Positions 1-11,674 of a stretch of DNA of 64,000 nucleotides are shown here, piece by piece; the stretch's first letter is position 1, and the number at the start of each line of letters is the position of its first letter. The position numbers and the translations under genes are program-made. A model generated the notes under the pieces. That model saw nothing but the letters and a program-made list of their open reading frames with translations, made no database searches and was not told where the DNA came from. This DNA is from Amphiura filiformis (Eukaryota; Echinodermata; Ophiuroidea; Amphilepidida; Amphiuridae): the NCBI RefSeq assembly GCF_039555335.1, contig NC_092631.1:14732305-14796304 (forward strand), given 5' to 3'.

Positions 1-1017
1 TTTTGAGTACAACTAATTAGTACCTCATGCATAGGATTATTATAAGAAGAGGAAAAAAGAAAACCCCTTGTGTTGCTTACAGTAGGGATTTCTTTTTAAA
101 TGCTCTGCCTATTTGTGCCTGCCTAATGGCAAATGTTTTGTACATTGCTGGAAAAGGAAAGCTACAAAATATATCTCATTACTATATGTTCTGGCACAGC
201 TTCTGGCTCCAGAATCTGCTTATTCAACCCGCAACTCATACCCTAAATGGCGTAATTGATGGCAGCACATTTTCTACCATAAATGTTAAACATTTTTAAA
301 TATTAAACATTTATTAAAATGCTTAAAATCGCGTAACTATTTCGCACTTTTTAAAAAAATGTTTATAATTGTTTCCAAAGATACACATCAAGAATGTTTC
401 CAGTCATGGCAGCATGTTTCAAAAACCCACCTGATTTAGACCTGATTCTTATATTTTGCAGATATTGCACCAAACACCCAGATTTTGAATATTGCTGTTC
501 ACTAAATGTCCGCAGATTGCCTGAAAATGTATCTTTTGTTAGATTTCAGAACAATCATGCACACACATAATCAATGTTACAAATGAACACCCTGGTGTAT
601 ATAAAATAGTCACTATATTTTGAAACTGTGTACAAGATTAAACATGTGTATAATCATGCATGATATTCTACATTCTGAAATGTTTGAAAAATTTTGACAA
701 AAGGCAGACACTATTCACAAAAACATTACAAATTGCTCTTACAATAATTCATGTTTTTACAGCCACCTGTATCAGTATTAATATAGTTACTCAAACTCAA
801 ACTTTAACATTTCAGATTGTACAATATCACAAATATATCTGAAATCTACCCAGTTACAAAAAAAATATTCACTCGGGGTGTTCTGTTCACCAACAATGGT
901 AATGTGCGTGCATGATTGTTCTCTAAAAATGAAAACACTTTGTCGATTGATCAACATTCCTCCATGAAACAAATAAACAAAATGTACCACGATGAACAAA
1001 CAAACAAGTCGTCTTAC
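1..1017. other. Presumed intron 1 of the minus-strand gene; no exon seen
   Basis: AT-rich sequence downstream (in minus-strand terms) of the splice donor at 1017-1016. Short open frames occur on both strands, but none has plausible protein composition or splice sites, so I read this as intron. Confidence 0.5.
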
Positions 1018-1673
1018 CTTGCAGGTGTATCTAATCCATCCTCATCTGCCTCATCCACATCACTCCATTCCTCTCCATCCTCCTCCGCCCATTCCTTAGC
1101 AACCATTCCATCACCGTTCACTCTTTTACTTAGTACATCTTTAGGCACAGCACCAGTTTTAGAATACGGAACTTTAGTTTTAGTAGGACTCTGAGGCGGC
1201 GACGGTACAATTCTATTGCTTGTTTTGGCCGCTGAAGGCCGAGCACCATTCACACTAAAACTACTAGTGGGAGTTCTTTGCGATCCATCAGATCCAAACC
1301 GTCCTCTACTTGGAGGAGCCGGAGCAGTTCTCAACGCACCATGATTAAAGGCGCCGTTTGGAGTTCTTAGAGGCCGGGGGATCTCGACCCCTTTTGCGCT
1401 AAATGGACGTCTAGGTTGACTGCTTGCTGCGATATTGACCATACTATTAGATCGCTGAGAAATCATACTTTCCCTAGTGGCTGGTTTCGTTGCCGGACTG
1501 TGCCTCCTTGGGAAACTATCTGAATACCTCCGCGGATCTCCGGGCGATTTTAAGCTACGGCGTTCCACTTGCTGTCGTAGCGGTAGCGGTTTGAGATTCC
1601 CCGAGAGGGCAAGATTCTCTAGCCCTCTTTGCAATGTTGCTTTTATCTCCTGTATCTGACTAGCAGTAGCCAT
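1018..1673 (-). CDS. First coding exon of an unrecognised Ser/Pro/Arg-rich protein
   Basis: I do not recognise the family. The start ATG at 1673 has a purine at -3 and G at +4. The frame is open for about 218 codons. A short N-terminal segment (residues about 5-35) could be helical (QIQEIKATLQRGLENLAL). It is followed by a long disordered stretch rich in Ser, Pro, Arg and Gly, with several S/T-P sites (for example PSPPQSPTKTK) and RRxS-like patches that look like kinase substrate sites. The exon ends in an acidic tract with EEWSDVDEADED. It runs straight into AAG|GTAAGA, a near-perfect splice donor (GT at 1017-1016), leaving two bases of a codon. Without splicing the frame would end at once at TAA. 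The composition suggests a cytoskeletal or scaffold protein, but that is only a guess. Confidence 0.7.
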
Positions 1674-2740
1674 CTCTAATGATTTTCATTCCGAAATGAC
1701 ACCAGGCACTATAAATTACTCTTTATATCAATACACTCTCCAAAAAGCTACGATGTGTACATAACGACGGTCGGTGTGCGCACACGCACGTGATCAGAGC
1801 AGACCATTATGTCAATTCCTTCCAATTATGGCACTTGATGAGACAATAATCGCAACAGGAAACTAGCATCTGGGCCATGATTGCTGTGTAGTTAGACACG
1901 ACAGGACCTGTAACAACACATGAGTAACAAATTATTACTTGGTTAGCTAGCAGGCACACAAGCTATACTGCACGTCTGACACAAACATTAGCAATATCTG
2001 ACGTCAGCTATTTCTATCCAATTTGAGACTGTCAGTCACTGCCTTTTTAAAGTGGGAAGTTTTGCATTTTATTCTGCACAGACAATCAGACATAATAACC
2101 AAATTTCAATAATGCACATAATTATATTATGAATTTAATAGAACTTTGTGAATTTCTCAAATCAAAACTGAATAAATTATTGACCACTATGGCACAGTCA
2201 AAGCTTTTGCCAGGTTAAAACAATAGTACTAATTACAGAAATTCACATTTTATTGTTCAGACATTCATGAATGTTTTAAATAGGCCTGCTAAGAATACAC
2301 TATTGCCCGGCAAAAATGTTTTGTTGACATTTGGGGAAAAAAACTCTAAAAAAAGCTCTCCAAATCAGTAAAAAAAAAATTTTTTTAAAGAATTTTTCCC
2401 AAATGTCAAAAAACGCATTTGGAGCCAATTGCGTATTCTTAGTAGCCCTGTAAAATATAATTGTTGACGCTTATCAATTTGACTAATAATGGTTATGACT
2501 GGTTTAAAGTTGAAACTTGATTGTGAACATAATTGAACCTCAAAAAATATCCATTTTTCCCCATCCAGGTATGACAAGGTTAATAAGGACTTGTTTCATT
2601 TCTTCCTGACCAGTTTTACCCCCAAGCATGAATACATAAATGATCCTGTGTATGTCACAGACTTTAATACTCATTCACATTCATGGCACGATGTTCATTG
2701 AATTTGAAAAAGCACTAAATTGAGTTGAGGTGAGCATTGT
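1674..2740. other. Upstream region of the minus-strand gene, no further gene seen
   Basis: Holds the presumed 5' UTR and promoter of the exon at 1018-1673, then AT-rich sequence with no convincing coding potential. CpG dinucleotides cluster at about 1750-1800 (CGACGGTCGG, CGCACACGCACG), as expected near a transcription start. No TATA box could be assigned. Confidence 0.4.
1999..2006. promoter_or_regulatory. Palindromic CRE-like site TGACGTCA
   Basis: An exact TGACGTCA, the consensus for CREB/ATF-type bZIP dimers, lies about 330 bp upstream of the ATG at 1673. The match is seen. A regulatory role is inferred from position only, and an 8-mer can occur by chance. Confidence 0.3.
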
Positions 2741-2933
2741 GCTATTCCAGTTGAACTGCCTACACCCCCTGATGGAAGACATATGCTTAATCTTCCACAC
2801 ACACAGGGAGTGTGAATTTCAAATAGGGTTACCTAAAATAGGTGCTTCTATTTGAAATCTCCACCTTCTGGGTGAGAGATTTTAAAGGTCATGTCTTCCA
2901 TAAGGGGGTGTATGGATTTCATCTGGAATAGCC
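2741..2933. mobile_element. MITE, GGGCTATTCCAGTTGAAAT family, copy 1
   Basis: Left end GCTATTCCAGTTGAA and right end TTCATCTGGAATAGC are inverted repeats. The internal ACACCCCC..TGGAAGACAT and ATGTCTTCCAT..GGGGGTGT blocks are also complementary, giving long imperfect arms. The same arrangement recurs near 33.8, 35.8, 42.4 and 58.3 kb. No coding capacity. Confidence 0.8.
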
Positions 2934-2956
2934 TAGAAGACATCATGGCAAGGAAT

Positions 2957-3074
2957 AATCAAATGGGGTTACCTAAAATGAGTGCTTCCTTTTGAAATCT
3001 ACACCCCCTGTGCGGGAGATTAAGGTCATGCATTGTCTTCCAAAAGGGGGTGTATGGATTTCAATTGGAATAGC
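2957..3074. mobile_element. Partial MITE of the same family, tandem to copy 1
   Basis: Begins with GGGGTTACCTAAAAT, which also occurs inside the neighbouring copy, and runs to the family right end (GGAATAGC). It lacks the left end. It is most simply an internal duplication of the adjacent element. Confidence 0.65.
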
Positions 3075-3407
3075 ATAGGAGACAAGACATGATGGCGAGG
3101 GAATAATCATACATGGATGTTCTTTTTTTTTCACTGTTTTATATAGGAACTGGTTTTCACCTCTGTCCCAGTTTATGATTTCCAATTAGACAATTCCCAT
3201 GAAATTTATCTACAGGAATTGACCAGAATACTAAGTGTCACATATAATCTGCTTACGATATTAGTGATGCAGTGTAAAAATCTGCTTATAATTACAAATG
3301 CTACAATGTGAGTCATTATGACAAGCTGATGTTATCCCATGATGATGAAATTCATATTATTTTGTGTTCATGTACATTATAGCATGGATAAGTAGACAGA
3401 AGACAGA

Positions 3408-3821
3408 TTAGGCCAAAAAAATATTTAAAAAAGATTGTTTGCTTGTCCTCTAGTACCGACCGACCCTAATCTGGAAAATATGGAACAAATTGTCTTTGTT
3501 TTACTGTACAAATGAATACCGACCCTAATTTTGGAAGTTTTTTTTTTTTCAACATTTTTGACATCCTGAAAAGTTTTTTTAGTTTCTACACACTTCTATT
3601 CTTAACTGTTTTAAAAACATGAATGGTATACAGTAGAGAAATATCCAAATTCACAACTATTTGGGCTATTTATTAAAAGCTAATTTTAGGCATTAGGCAT
3701 ACAGTCATGTTTTGGCTATGACCTTTAAAAAAACCTTTTTTTTTTTAAATCTCGACCGACCGACCCAATTATGAAAAAAGTTGTGGAGGACAAGCAAACA
3801 TTCTTTTTTTTTTTTGCCTAA
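3408..3821. mobile_element. ~415-bp inverted-repeat element (TTAGGC ends)
   Basis: The left arm (TTAGGCCAAAAAAAT, then TGTTTGCTTGTCCTC) is repeated in reverse at the right (GAGGACAAGCAAACA, then TTTTTTTGCCTAA). Arms are about 45 bp. CGACCGACC motifs lie inside both arms. No open frame of note; a non-autonomous DNA transposon is likely. Confidence 0.65.
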
Positions 3822-5951
3822 ATATTGATCATGTTTGCATCACAAAACACTATCAAATTCAAATATAATAAAGAAGTGAAGAAAAAAGTGAGGATTTAAT
3901 AATTCCTTAATTTCTTATGCCTCAAAATTGTGATGCACATATATGATTTTTAAACATTGTATTTTTCTATAACAGGTTGGATCCAGGGCTTTTTGCATGA
4001 TTGTTTCTATTTTTTTCAGAGGATTTGGGGAACCTGTAGACTATGCATTAAAATATGTTATTATTAGTCATGATGAACCCATTTCGTTGAACTCAAAATT
4101 ATACTGATGTTTATTAAAATTAAAGTATTCAATAGTAAAATGGTCATAAAGAGTTAAAAATATCAGACGATTAGTGACAATAAAAGTAATTGAATGCAAC
4201 ATTATCTTGCATAATTATAACGGCTCACTTTAATACTGAACAATTCTGATTTTGGAATCTACCAGTTTATTGATAGCGAACCCGAAATTTCGACTATGAA
4301 CTTTGAATTGTAAGCAGAACTTTACCCCCTGGACTTTGCTCTCTAAAAACACACTGTCAAGCATACTTGTTTATCAGTCCATTAACCACAAGTACGCTAG
4401 ATGTTTGATGAGAGATTAACTTTCAGCGTCAACACAAAAGCGCCGCTAATACCACAGGCAGTTGTTTACGGTGTAATGGCGCGGGCCCAGACGATTTAAA
4501 CCATAGCGAGGTATGGGCGACCAATCACAAGGCAGATCCATTTAAAGATGCATTACATCATGCCCATTTTTAGTCTCCATAGAGTCCCGTGTTAAAAATC
4601 TTAACCGCAAGGCAATGTCAGTAGTCCACTTGGGAAGCTAACAAACAGAGGGAGTAGGGTGACTGATCAGATGTGAAAATCTATCAATTGTGCACACATT
4701 AATTAAATCAGAGTTTAAAGCTTAAATACAATATCCAGAGTATGCACAATGGGCAAGTGGACTACGGGGTAGTCTAGGGAACCTGTGGATTCATTTTTAT
4801 GTTCTACATAGTTTTAAAGAAAACAAAATTTAAAACATTTTGACAAATTTACAATTATGTAAGCCATACAACTTCATCAGAAATGAATGAGAACTACACT
4901 GTCCTAGGAATTGATTAGAGCCAGTGGCGTGCGCAAGGGGGGGGGGGCACAGCCCCCACTTTGTTGGTCATTCGGGGAATCAATCATACGTCAACACCTT
5001 ACACTCCTAATCAGACACCATTCGGGGAAACTGAACAACCTGCCCACCCACTTTCAAGTTTATTCGATATGCGTTAGAATCTGCACTGGGAAACACATTC
5101 TGTGCACTTTTTTTCTGGAATGGTACATGGGTGCAAACAAGAGCCCAAAATGCACCTTGTGGGAAAACAACACTGTGTTCAACGTACCTGATTTAGATGT
5201 CAGGGGAAACTTAATGTTTACAATGTTTTCTACAGTTTTTACAGTGTTCCCTAGAACAACGGTGAGCGACGCGGTGAGCATTTGCGTTTGATTTTGGAGG
5301 AAGAGCTGCGCGAGGGGGAAGGAAGAAAATAATAATCAGAATGATTCAGAAAGAGGAGAACGGACGGAGAGAGGAATAAAGGACTCTAAGTCTAAGAATT
5401 ATTGTAAACTTTGCTTGATGGTGTGATTTCATAGTTTTACTAAGAAGAGAAGCCGGCAAGCACGTAACACATACCCACAAGTAGGGCACACAGGAACCAA
5501 GTATTTTGCTTATTGTTTAGAGGGCTCCCTTCAACTTAAAAGGAACTTTGCGACCACAGTAATGGCTTAACTGTGTAATCCCCATACGGAAATACAAACA
5601 TTTGAAATTTGGACACCAGAAACTTGAGGATGAAGGCAAAAAAGTTCTGGTACTTTTTGAGTTATCAACTTATCATGCAGTGATAGTTAGATTTCATCAA
5701 ATAAAATATCTTTTGTGTAAAATCGCTGTGGTGAAAAATTATATTACTTGCAAGTGATTGCAAGACATTGTCAACGACGGCCGCAGAAAAATGCAGAATT
5801 TGAAAACAGATATTTGCCCATAACTTCGTTAATTTTTTACCTACACTACAGGTATGGTTGACCCCTCATTTTTTAAGTTAAATAATTGCCTTTTTGGCGA
5901 TCTTCTTTTAGTCTTTTAGACCACCCTCACTGTATAGGGACTAAATTAATT
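3822..5951. other. No gene seen; AT-rich with a short G-run repeat
   Basis: At 4922-4950 a CAGTGGCGTGCGCAAGG..GGGG start resembles the repeat ends at 33.37, 39.64 and 53.14 kb, without a clear partner end. At 4621-4765 a short inverted pair (GTAGTCCACTTG / CAAGTGGACTAC) flanks ~120 bp. The open frame at 4911-5291 reads through the G-run and has no protein character. Confidence 0.4.
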
Positions 5952-6925
5952 ACTTTTGCACCAAGGTTTACTTTTGCATCAAGGTTTAACAGTTGCTAAA
6001 ATTTTGCATGTGTGCATGTGGTAAATCGAGCACTGGTCTACATCTAAAGAAATACTGGACAGGACCAATTGGTATCGACGTCCAGATTCCGGTGGCATCA
6101 CAAATGTCTAAAAACAACTCAACTTAGGGTGCATAATCCAAGGGTGTGTATAACAACAGTGGCTGGTGCAGAGTGGCTTAGTTTGATGAGGCTGGGTTTG
6201 AACCCACTAGCTCGCCTGTGAACTTTGGGTGCTCATAACTTTAAACGAAAAGCTGATATCTGAAATTTAGAGCCAGATTCTGATATGACATAAGGTTAGC
6301 TAGAATCCAACATTGCAGCTTTATCTGTTCGGAACAAGAAGTTATGAGCTACCGTACCCAAGTTGGTAAAATCACCAATGACACTTTCGCAAGTGCCAAA
6401 AAAGGGGGAGTCCGGGCCAAACTTCAAAAGGCCATTTCTCAAAAACGACATGGCCTATGAGGCCAATTTTTTGTATGGGTTCATTGTAGCCACAAAAGAT
6501 TATTCTGATGAAATTTTCATCAAAATCTGAGAGGGTCACCTGGGGACCCCTGGGACCCTGCCAGCAAATTTATCAAAATATGTGCTGTATTTTTCTGAGA
6601 AAATGCTTTAATTTCACGAATTCTTTGCAACTTTCCACTCATCTGACCATCTCTTCATGTGACGGAAGTGATGCTGATTTTACGAAGGTATGTTTCTTGC
6701 ATTTCCGATTATTTTTGAATTGTATTTTGAGACAAAAACTTAGTTAGCAGAAAAACCGTTTTCACTTGTTTTCAAAAAGTTGTTTTAACCTTGTTTTTTA
6801 CCCCCCATAATTTCCCTCATTTATCGAAGCCCTGCCCTGCCCTCCTTCAAATACATTAAACCTTGACTCCGAAGTGTTTGGCAACTGTTTAACCTTGATG
6901 CAAAGGTAAATCTTGATGCAAAAGT
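5952..6925. mobile_element. ~975-bp element with ~45-bp terminal inverted repeats
   Basis: The left end ACTTTTGCACCAAGG, followed by TTTGCATCAAGGTTTAACAG and TTGC, is matched at the right by CAACTGTTTAACCTTGATGC and a terminal GCAAAAGT. Each arm holds two copies of a TTTTGCAyCAAGGTTTA-like unit, so it is internally repeated. The interior has no recognisable transposase. Confidence 0.7.
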
Positions 6926-9592
6926 AGTCCGAATAATCAGACCCAGAACAAAATATTAATTTCTGACATGATCCTGTTCTGGGTCTGAACTGTTTTCATT
7001 CGAAATCTTGATGGCAAATCGGACAAAAGAAGCACATGGTCCTACTTCAATTTAAACTTCACAGTTTTTTAATCCCCTATTCATGTTGCGTGAATCACTC
7101 TATTGTGGACCATCCTTTTGATACTTAAGTATTTGGACAAGTGGAACAGCTTTGACAGACCCTTTGTCTACCTCTCTGTAAACAAACGAGGGGGTCGAAA
7201 TCGTCCTCCTCGCCGAATACGAAAGTCAGCATAATAGTAATGATGCAAAAGTAATATTTTAGTCCAGGGGCTATAGAATCCGATTCAGAAGTCAAATTTG
7301 TAGTTTTCGGAGGTTTGTCCCTTTTCAAATCGGTCAAAATACTACCATTTCTATAACTTCTCGACATGGGGCCTCCAGCCAACAACAAAAATAAAGACTC
7401 TCCTCTACATGTTCATGTGTTCAGCTTCACATAAAATGCAATTTTCGCCAAGTATTTAACCTTTATTTTACCGAAATTAGCTTGATTCGAGGTCAAAACA
7501 AAATGTAAACAGACTAAATCAGCTCTGCTACAAGTCTTCACTGCTCCACGGTCTATTGTGGGTTGAAAAGCGTAAGTGTATAGGCACTGTAGCCTGGGTC
7601 TTAGCTAGCCACCCGTCTGGCCGTCATTTCAGACGGGGAGTTTGCTCCTGGGACGGGCAAAATTAATGCCTTTGACAGATGGTATATTATAAATTTTATG
7701 TTTTGAGAAGCTAATTGACCTTTTAAGTAGACCAAATTTGTAGGAGAAGGCCATATCAGCACATATTTTAACTATTGAACCCCCAATAATGGGCTATAGA
7801 TGTCTGATAAATGTTTCAAAGGTCAAATTAGGACAGGCAATTTTATCCAAATGACGGGCAACCCTCAATTTCTAGCTAAGACCCTGACTGTAGCGTCATG
7901 TAAAATAAATACCCGGATGGCCGGGGTCACCTATATCGAGGGTGGTCTAAAGGAAAAGATTGCCGTGTGCATGCTAGCCAGGCTCACATCACACACTATA
8001 GGTGGCGCTATTCGTCCATTGGGAAGTGGAATGTGCCTGTACGGTCCAAAAATGGCTTTACTGTGGGGCTCAATGGAAAAAATTACTAAAAATTAATTTT
8101 GACAACCAAAACCTAAGTGATGTTGACTTATGTTGGTACTGGCATAATAATGGATTCATAAGCTATCACATAGTGCAATCTATGTTCCACCAAGTGGACG
8201 CTTTCGTTAAAGCGCAAAAAGCAATTTGTGTGCAAATCAAGACCATCCAAAACAGCTTTCTTACAGTAAAGAATAGGAGGTCATCTGGGGTCACATACAG
8301 TAGTGTACATTGTACATGTGCCTGCTGTCACAATTTCACACACAAAATTTTGGACAATTTGGTGACACTATTTTTGCCTGTAACTTCAAAAGTATATGCA
8401 CTAGAAACATGATTGACCCCTTATTGTTTAGGTAATTTGATTCTCTTTCAAATGAAAGAACTTTCAGCTAAAAATATTGAACTTCAAAATTTTATGAACA
8501 TACCTATGCATGCATTGCAATGATGCATGCAGGGGTCGAAATACAAAATAAAACTTACATCATGATGATCATGATGATCATACATGCACAACTCTGATTT
8601 ATTCCTAAAAATTGGCCGATTTTCACTAAATTTTACATGCACATGCAAAATTCTACATGCACAGAGTCAAAGTTACATCTGTGTATGTATGTATGTGGTA
8701 TTTTGAACACTATGCAATGCATGATGTTTTGTACAATGTACATTGTGTATAAATGTAAAAATCAAAATGTATTAAAGCTTACTGAATTCAACAAGTAATT
8801 TGATAAATTTCTATACTCTAAGTCTAATCTCTAAACTTGTACTTACCAGAATAAGCAGCGAAGTTGATCCATCGGAATTCATGTTCTCATGTTTGTATTC
8901 TCGATGAAAATTGCACTGAAGAAGCTACGATATTTTTCAAGCGAATACAGAATCCCGAGTGTGGGGGTGAACGTGTGGCATCATGTCAAATCGATAACAC
9001 CCCGCCATATGAGTTGAGCAATCCACTTAGCAACAAAGTCACGTGACTTTGTTTAGCCACCTCCATGGTTTAGCCCATACAAATTCCTAAAACGGCTATA
9101 AAAGCCTTGAATGAGTTCCGGAACGGGATCCGGAATAAGCGTTGTTTCCAGGTATCAAGCAAGTATTGAGAATACCTACTTTAATTCTTCTTTAAAATAG
9201 AGTTTCTTTGAGGTGTATTAAATATATGAAATGATGTTAGGTAAACATTTGGAGACATTCTAGAAACACTCCAAAAGTAGGTCAAGATCAAAGACACCGC
9301 TGTTGGCGAAAAAAAGTTCGATGACCTTGGATGGTCCTGAGATGGGGAAGCGGGGCTTCCAGCTTTATTTTGTACTTTTGTAATAGTGGCGGCGCTGAGG
9401 TGGGGGTGAGGGGGTCAAGTGGGTGCATCCCCCCCAAATATTTTTCTTGCCCCCCCCCCCACTTTTTAAGTAAATTTCCACTTTTTGTGCCAATTTGGCT
9501 CAAAATGTGTTGATTCCCCTGAAATTCATCCCCCATGCCCCCCGAAAATAATACCTGGCGCCGCCACTGGTAAGGGATTGTTTTGTAATTGA
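6926..9592. other. No gene seen; short hairpins and repeat fragments
   Basis: A 14-bp hairpin (TCAGACCCAGAACA / TGTTCTGGGTCTGA) lies at about 6937-6990. A GC-rich fragment at about 9385-9571 has inverted ends AGTGGCGGCGC / GGCGCCGCCACT. The longest plus frame (8002-8412) has no splice context or family resemblance. Confidence 0.4.
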
Positions 9593-9763
9593 TTTTCGGT
9601 AAATCCCAACCCTTTGCGAGTACACCTGAGAACTCGTCATTTTACGTCACGCCGACTTGCAATGCGCAGTAACGATGTTCGATAAACATCGGCGCAGAGT
9701 GGCGTGACGCAAAATGACGAGTTCTTAGGTGTACTCGCAAAGGGTTATGGGATTTACCGAAAA
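9593..9763. mobile_element. 171-bp hairpin MITE (TTTTCGGTAAATCCCA ends)
   Basis: An almost perfect palindrome. The left arm (TTTTCGGTAAATCCCA, CCCTTTGCGAGTACACCT, AACTCGTCATTTTACGTCAC) is followed by its reverse complement after a loop of about 40 bp. Arms of about 65 bp with only a few differences point to a recent insertion. Confidence 0.8.
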
Positions 9764-10309
9764 GGTCAATACCGGCGCGGGCTGATGCAACCACAAATCT
9801 TCTTGAAAAAATTGAGTTTATATGCTTTTCTATGGGGTTGACCCATAATTTTCAAGGGGGCCCTAAAATTTTTGAGATCTGAAAAGGGGGGGACGATTTT
9901 TTTTGCATCAGCCCCCCCCCCCAAGTGTTTGTGAACGGTCCTTAACGTCCATGGTTGCTCCTTGCGGAGACACATTTGGGCCTGATGGAACCAGGCTCTA
10001 TAACAACATGCTCAAGCTGCCGGTAATGCCAGGCCAAAAAAGCCTCATCTATAGGGCCTATTAGGCCCCATAATAAGCATTCTGGCCTAAAGAAAAGACA
10101 ATGGCGTAGTGACGGCCCGGTGGGGGCACTCCTTTGGAGGTGACGTGTATACATCTTCTTCTTCTTCTTCCAGTTGTAGTGAAGGCTTCTTGAAAAGAAG
10201 ATTACTCACTGCAGAGTGGTGGGTGCGCAGACATATGACGCAGACAAGAGATCACAGGTGCAAAAATATGTACAGTGAAGTGCTGATTGAAAATTTGATG
10301 CTGTCTGCT

Positions 10310-10656
10310 ATCTAGATGGAGCCGTCCCTCAATGCCATCTTGAAGGCATCGAGTGTTGGGAAGCCTCGGCTGCTGGATCCTTCTTTAAGGAATTCCAATC
10401 CCTACTTGTGCGTGGGAAGAAGGAACTGGGAGGAACACTTGCGAACTGCAATATGGAGTCCAGATACGGGAGTCATGACCTCTGGTATTAGATATGTTGC
10501 TTCAGTGATGTGATCTTTCCAACTGATGTCAACCAGATCAGAGTAAATCCTGCAGAGTATGGTTAGCCGGCTTTGGCGACGTCTACTTTGTAGAGAAGGC
10601 CACTGGAGCTCACTCAGCAGGGCACGGTAGTTTGATGTATATAGAATTGGTTTCAT
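10310..10656 (-). pseudogene. LINE C-terminal tail (LQWPSLQSRRR block)
   Basis: LLSELQWPSLQSRRRQSRLT followed by YSDLVDI is the usual end region of CR1/L2-type ORF2 (W..L..RR...RL...YKI...LVDI). It continues through a stop into FPTLDAFKMAL, the usual last block before the ORF2 stop. It lies about 420 bp from the rest of the ORF because of the insertion. Confidence 0.8.
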
Positions 10657-11078
10657 TATTAACTAAATGCAAGCTATAGATGGCGCTATTTATCCTAAAT
10701 CATATTTCTTTATTTGCAAGGGGTAGGTGATTAATACTGCCATTAAAACAGCTGGAATAGGTGAAACAAGCAGCAAGGAAATTTTATAAAAGTATTTTAT
10801 AAAACAATAACAGGAATTTTTGTATTAAAAGCTTGAAAGAGTAATTTCCAGTAACTAAATAGCGCCATCAATTTTGTCATTAATAGGTACATTTTTATAT
10901 CCGAAAAAGCTATAAAAAATGCTATAAAAGTGAATACTTTTGTAAAAGAGGGGAAATTAAAGTTGAGAATGACTCAAAAGCATCTGCATACATTAGGATG
11001 ATATCACATTTTAGCTGTTGAAGCCTAAAATTTGGTTGTACATGATGTTTTGTTTGAATAAATGATCCCATCAAACAA
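10657..11078. mobile_element. ~420-bp insertion interrupting the LINE C-terminal region
   Basis: LINE protein homology stops at the codons for DRRSSV (about 11079) and resumes at ALLSELQWPSLQSRRRQ (about 10630). The intervening sequence has no LINE homology. It carries an internal inverted pair TAGATGGCGCTATTTA (10677) / TAAATAGCGCCATC (10856), and short GTTTGATG / CATCAAAC inverted matches lie at its edges. Exact borders are uncertain by about 20 bp. Confidence 0.6.
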
Positions 11079-11648
11079 CACTTGATCTGCGGTCGTAGGT
11101 GTTGGTAACGTATCTGGCACTGTTTCGCTGGACTTGTTCCACTTTCTTGATGTTTCTTTGTGTGTGTGGATCCCATATTGCAGCTGCATACTCAGCAGTG
11201 GGTCTTACATAAGTCGTGTATGTAGCCTCCTTAATCCTGCAACTGCTATGATAAAAGTTGCGCTGGAGGAAAGCACGGGTGGAATTTGCTTTTTTGGTGG
11301 TAATGTCTACATGGTCGTTGAAACTTAGCTTGTTGTCTATGTGGAGACCAAGATATTTGGCAGATGACACTTCATCAAGAGTGATACCATGGATGCTGTA
11401 GGAGAAGGTGATTGGTTGTCGCTTCTGGCATGAAATTGCATGAGCCATGTGTTTTCCCACTTTTCCAAAGCATTGAGATCTTCTTCCAGTAAGGAAGCAT
11501 CATGATGGGATGATATCCTCTTGTACAGTGCAGTGTCATCGGCAAACAGGCGTGTTGTTGAGCTCTTTACGCAGTCTGGGAGGTCATTGATGAATGTCAA
11601 GAAGAGCAACGGTCCCAGGACGCTGCCTTGTGGTACGCCTGAAGACAC
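11071..11648 (-). pseudogene. LINE reverse transcriptase second half, with FADD box (broken)
   Basis: Holds SSGVPQGSVLGPLLF and the catalytic FADD box (LFADDTALYKRI), then after a frame change near 11430 the thumb-like segment (SSAKYLGLHIDNKLSFNDH) and the connection with TYVRPTAEYAAAIWDP. The frame stops just after YDRRSSV, where the inserted block at 10657-11078 begins. Confidence 0.88.
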
Positions 11649-11674
11649 GTTGGCTTGGGTGCTGATTTGACCAT

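Noticed and set aside
1014-1194. Plus-strand Ser-rich frame at 916-1194
   Set aside because: It is the antisense shadow of the minus-strand exon.
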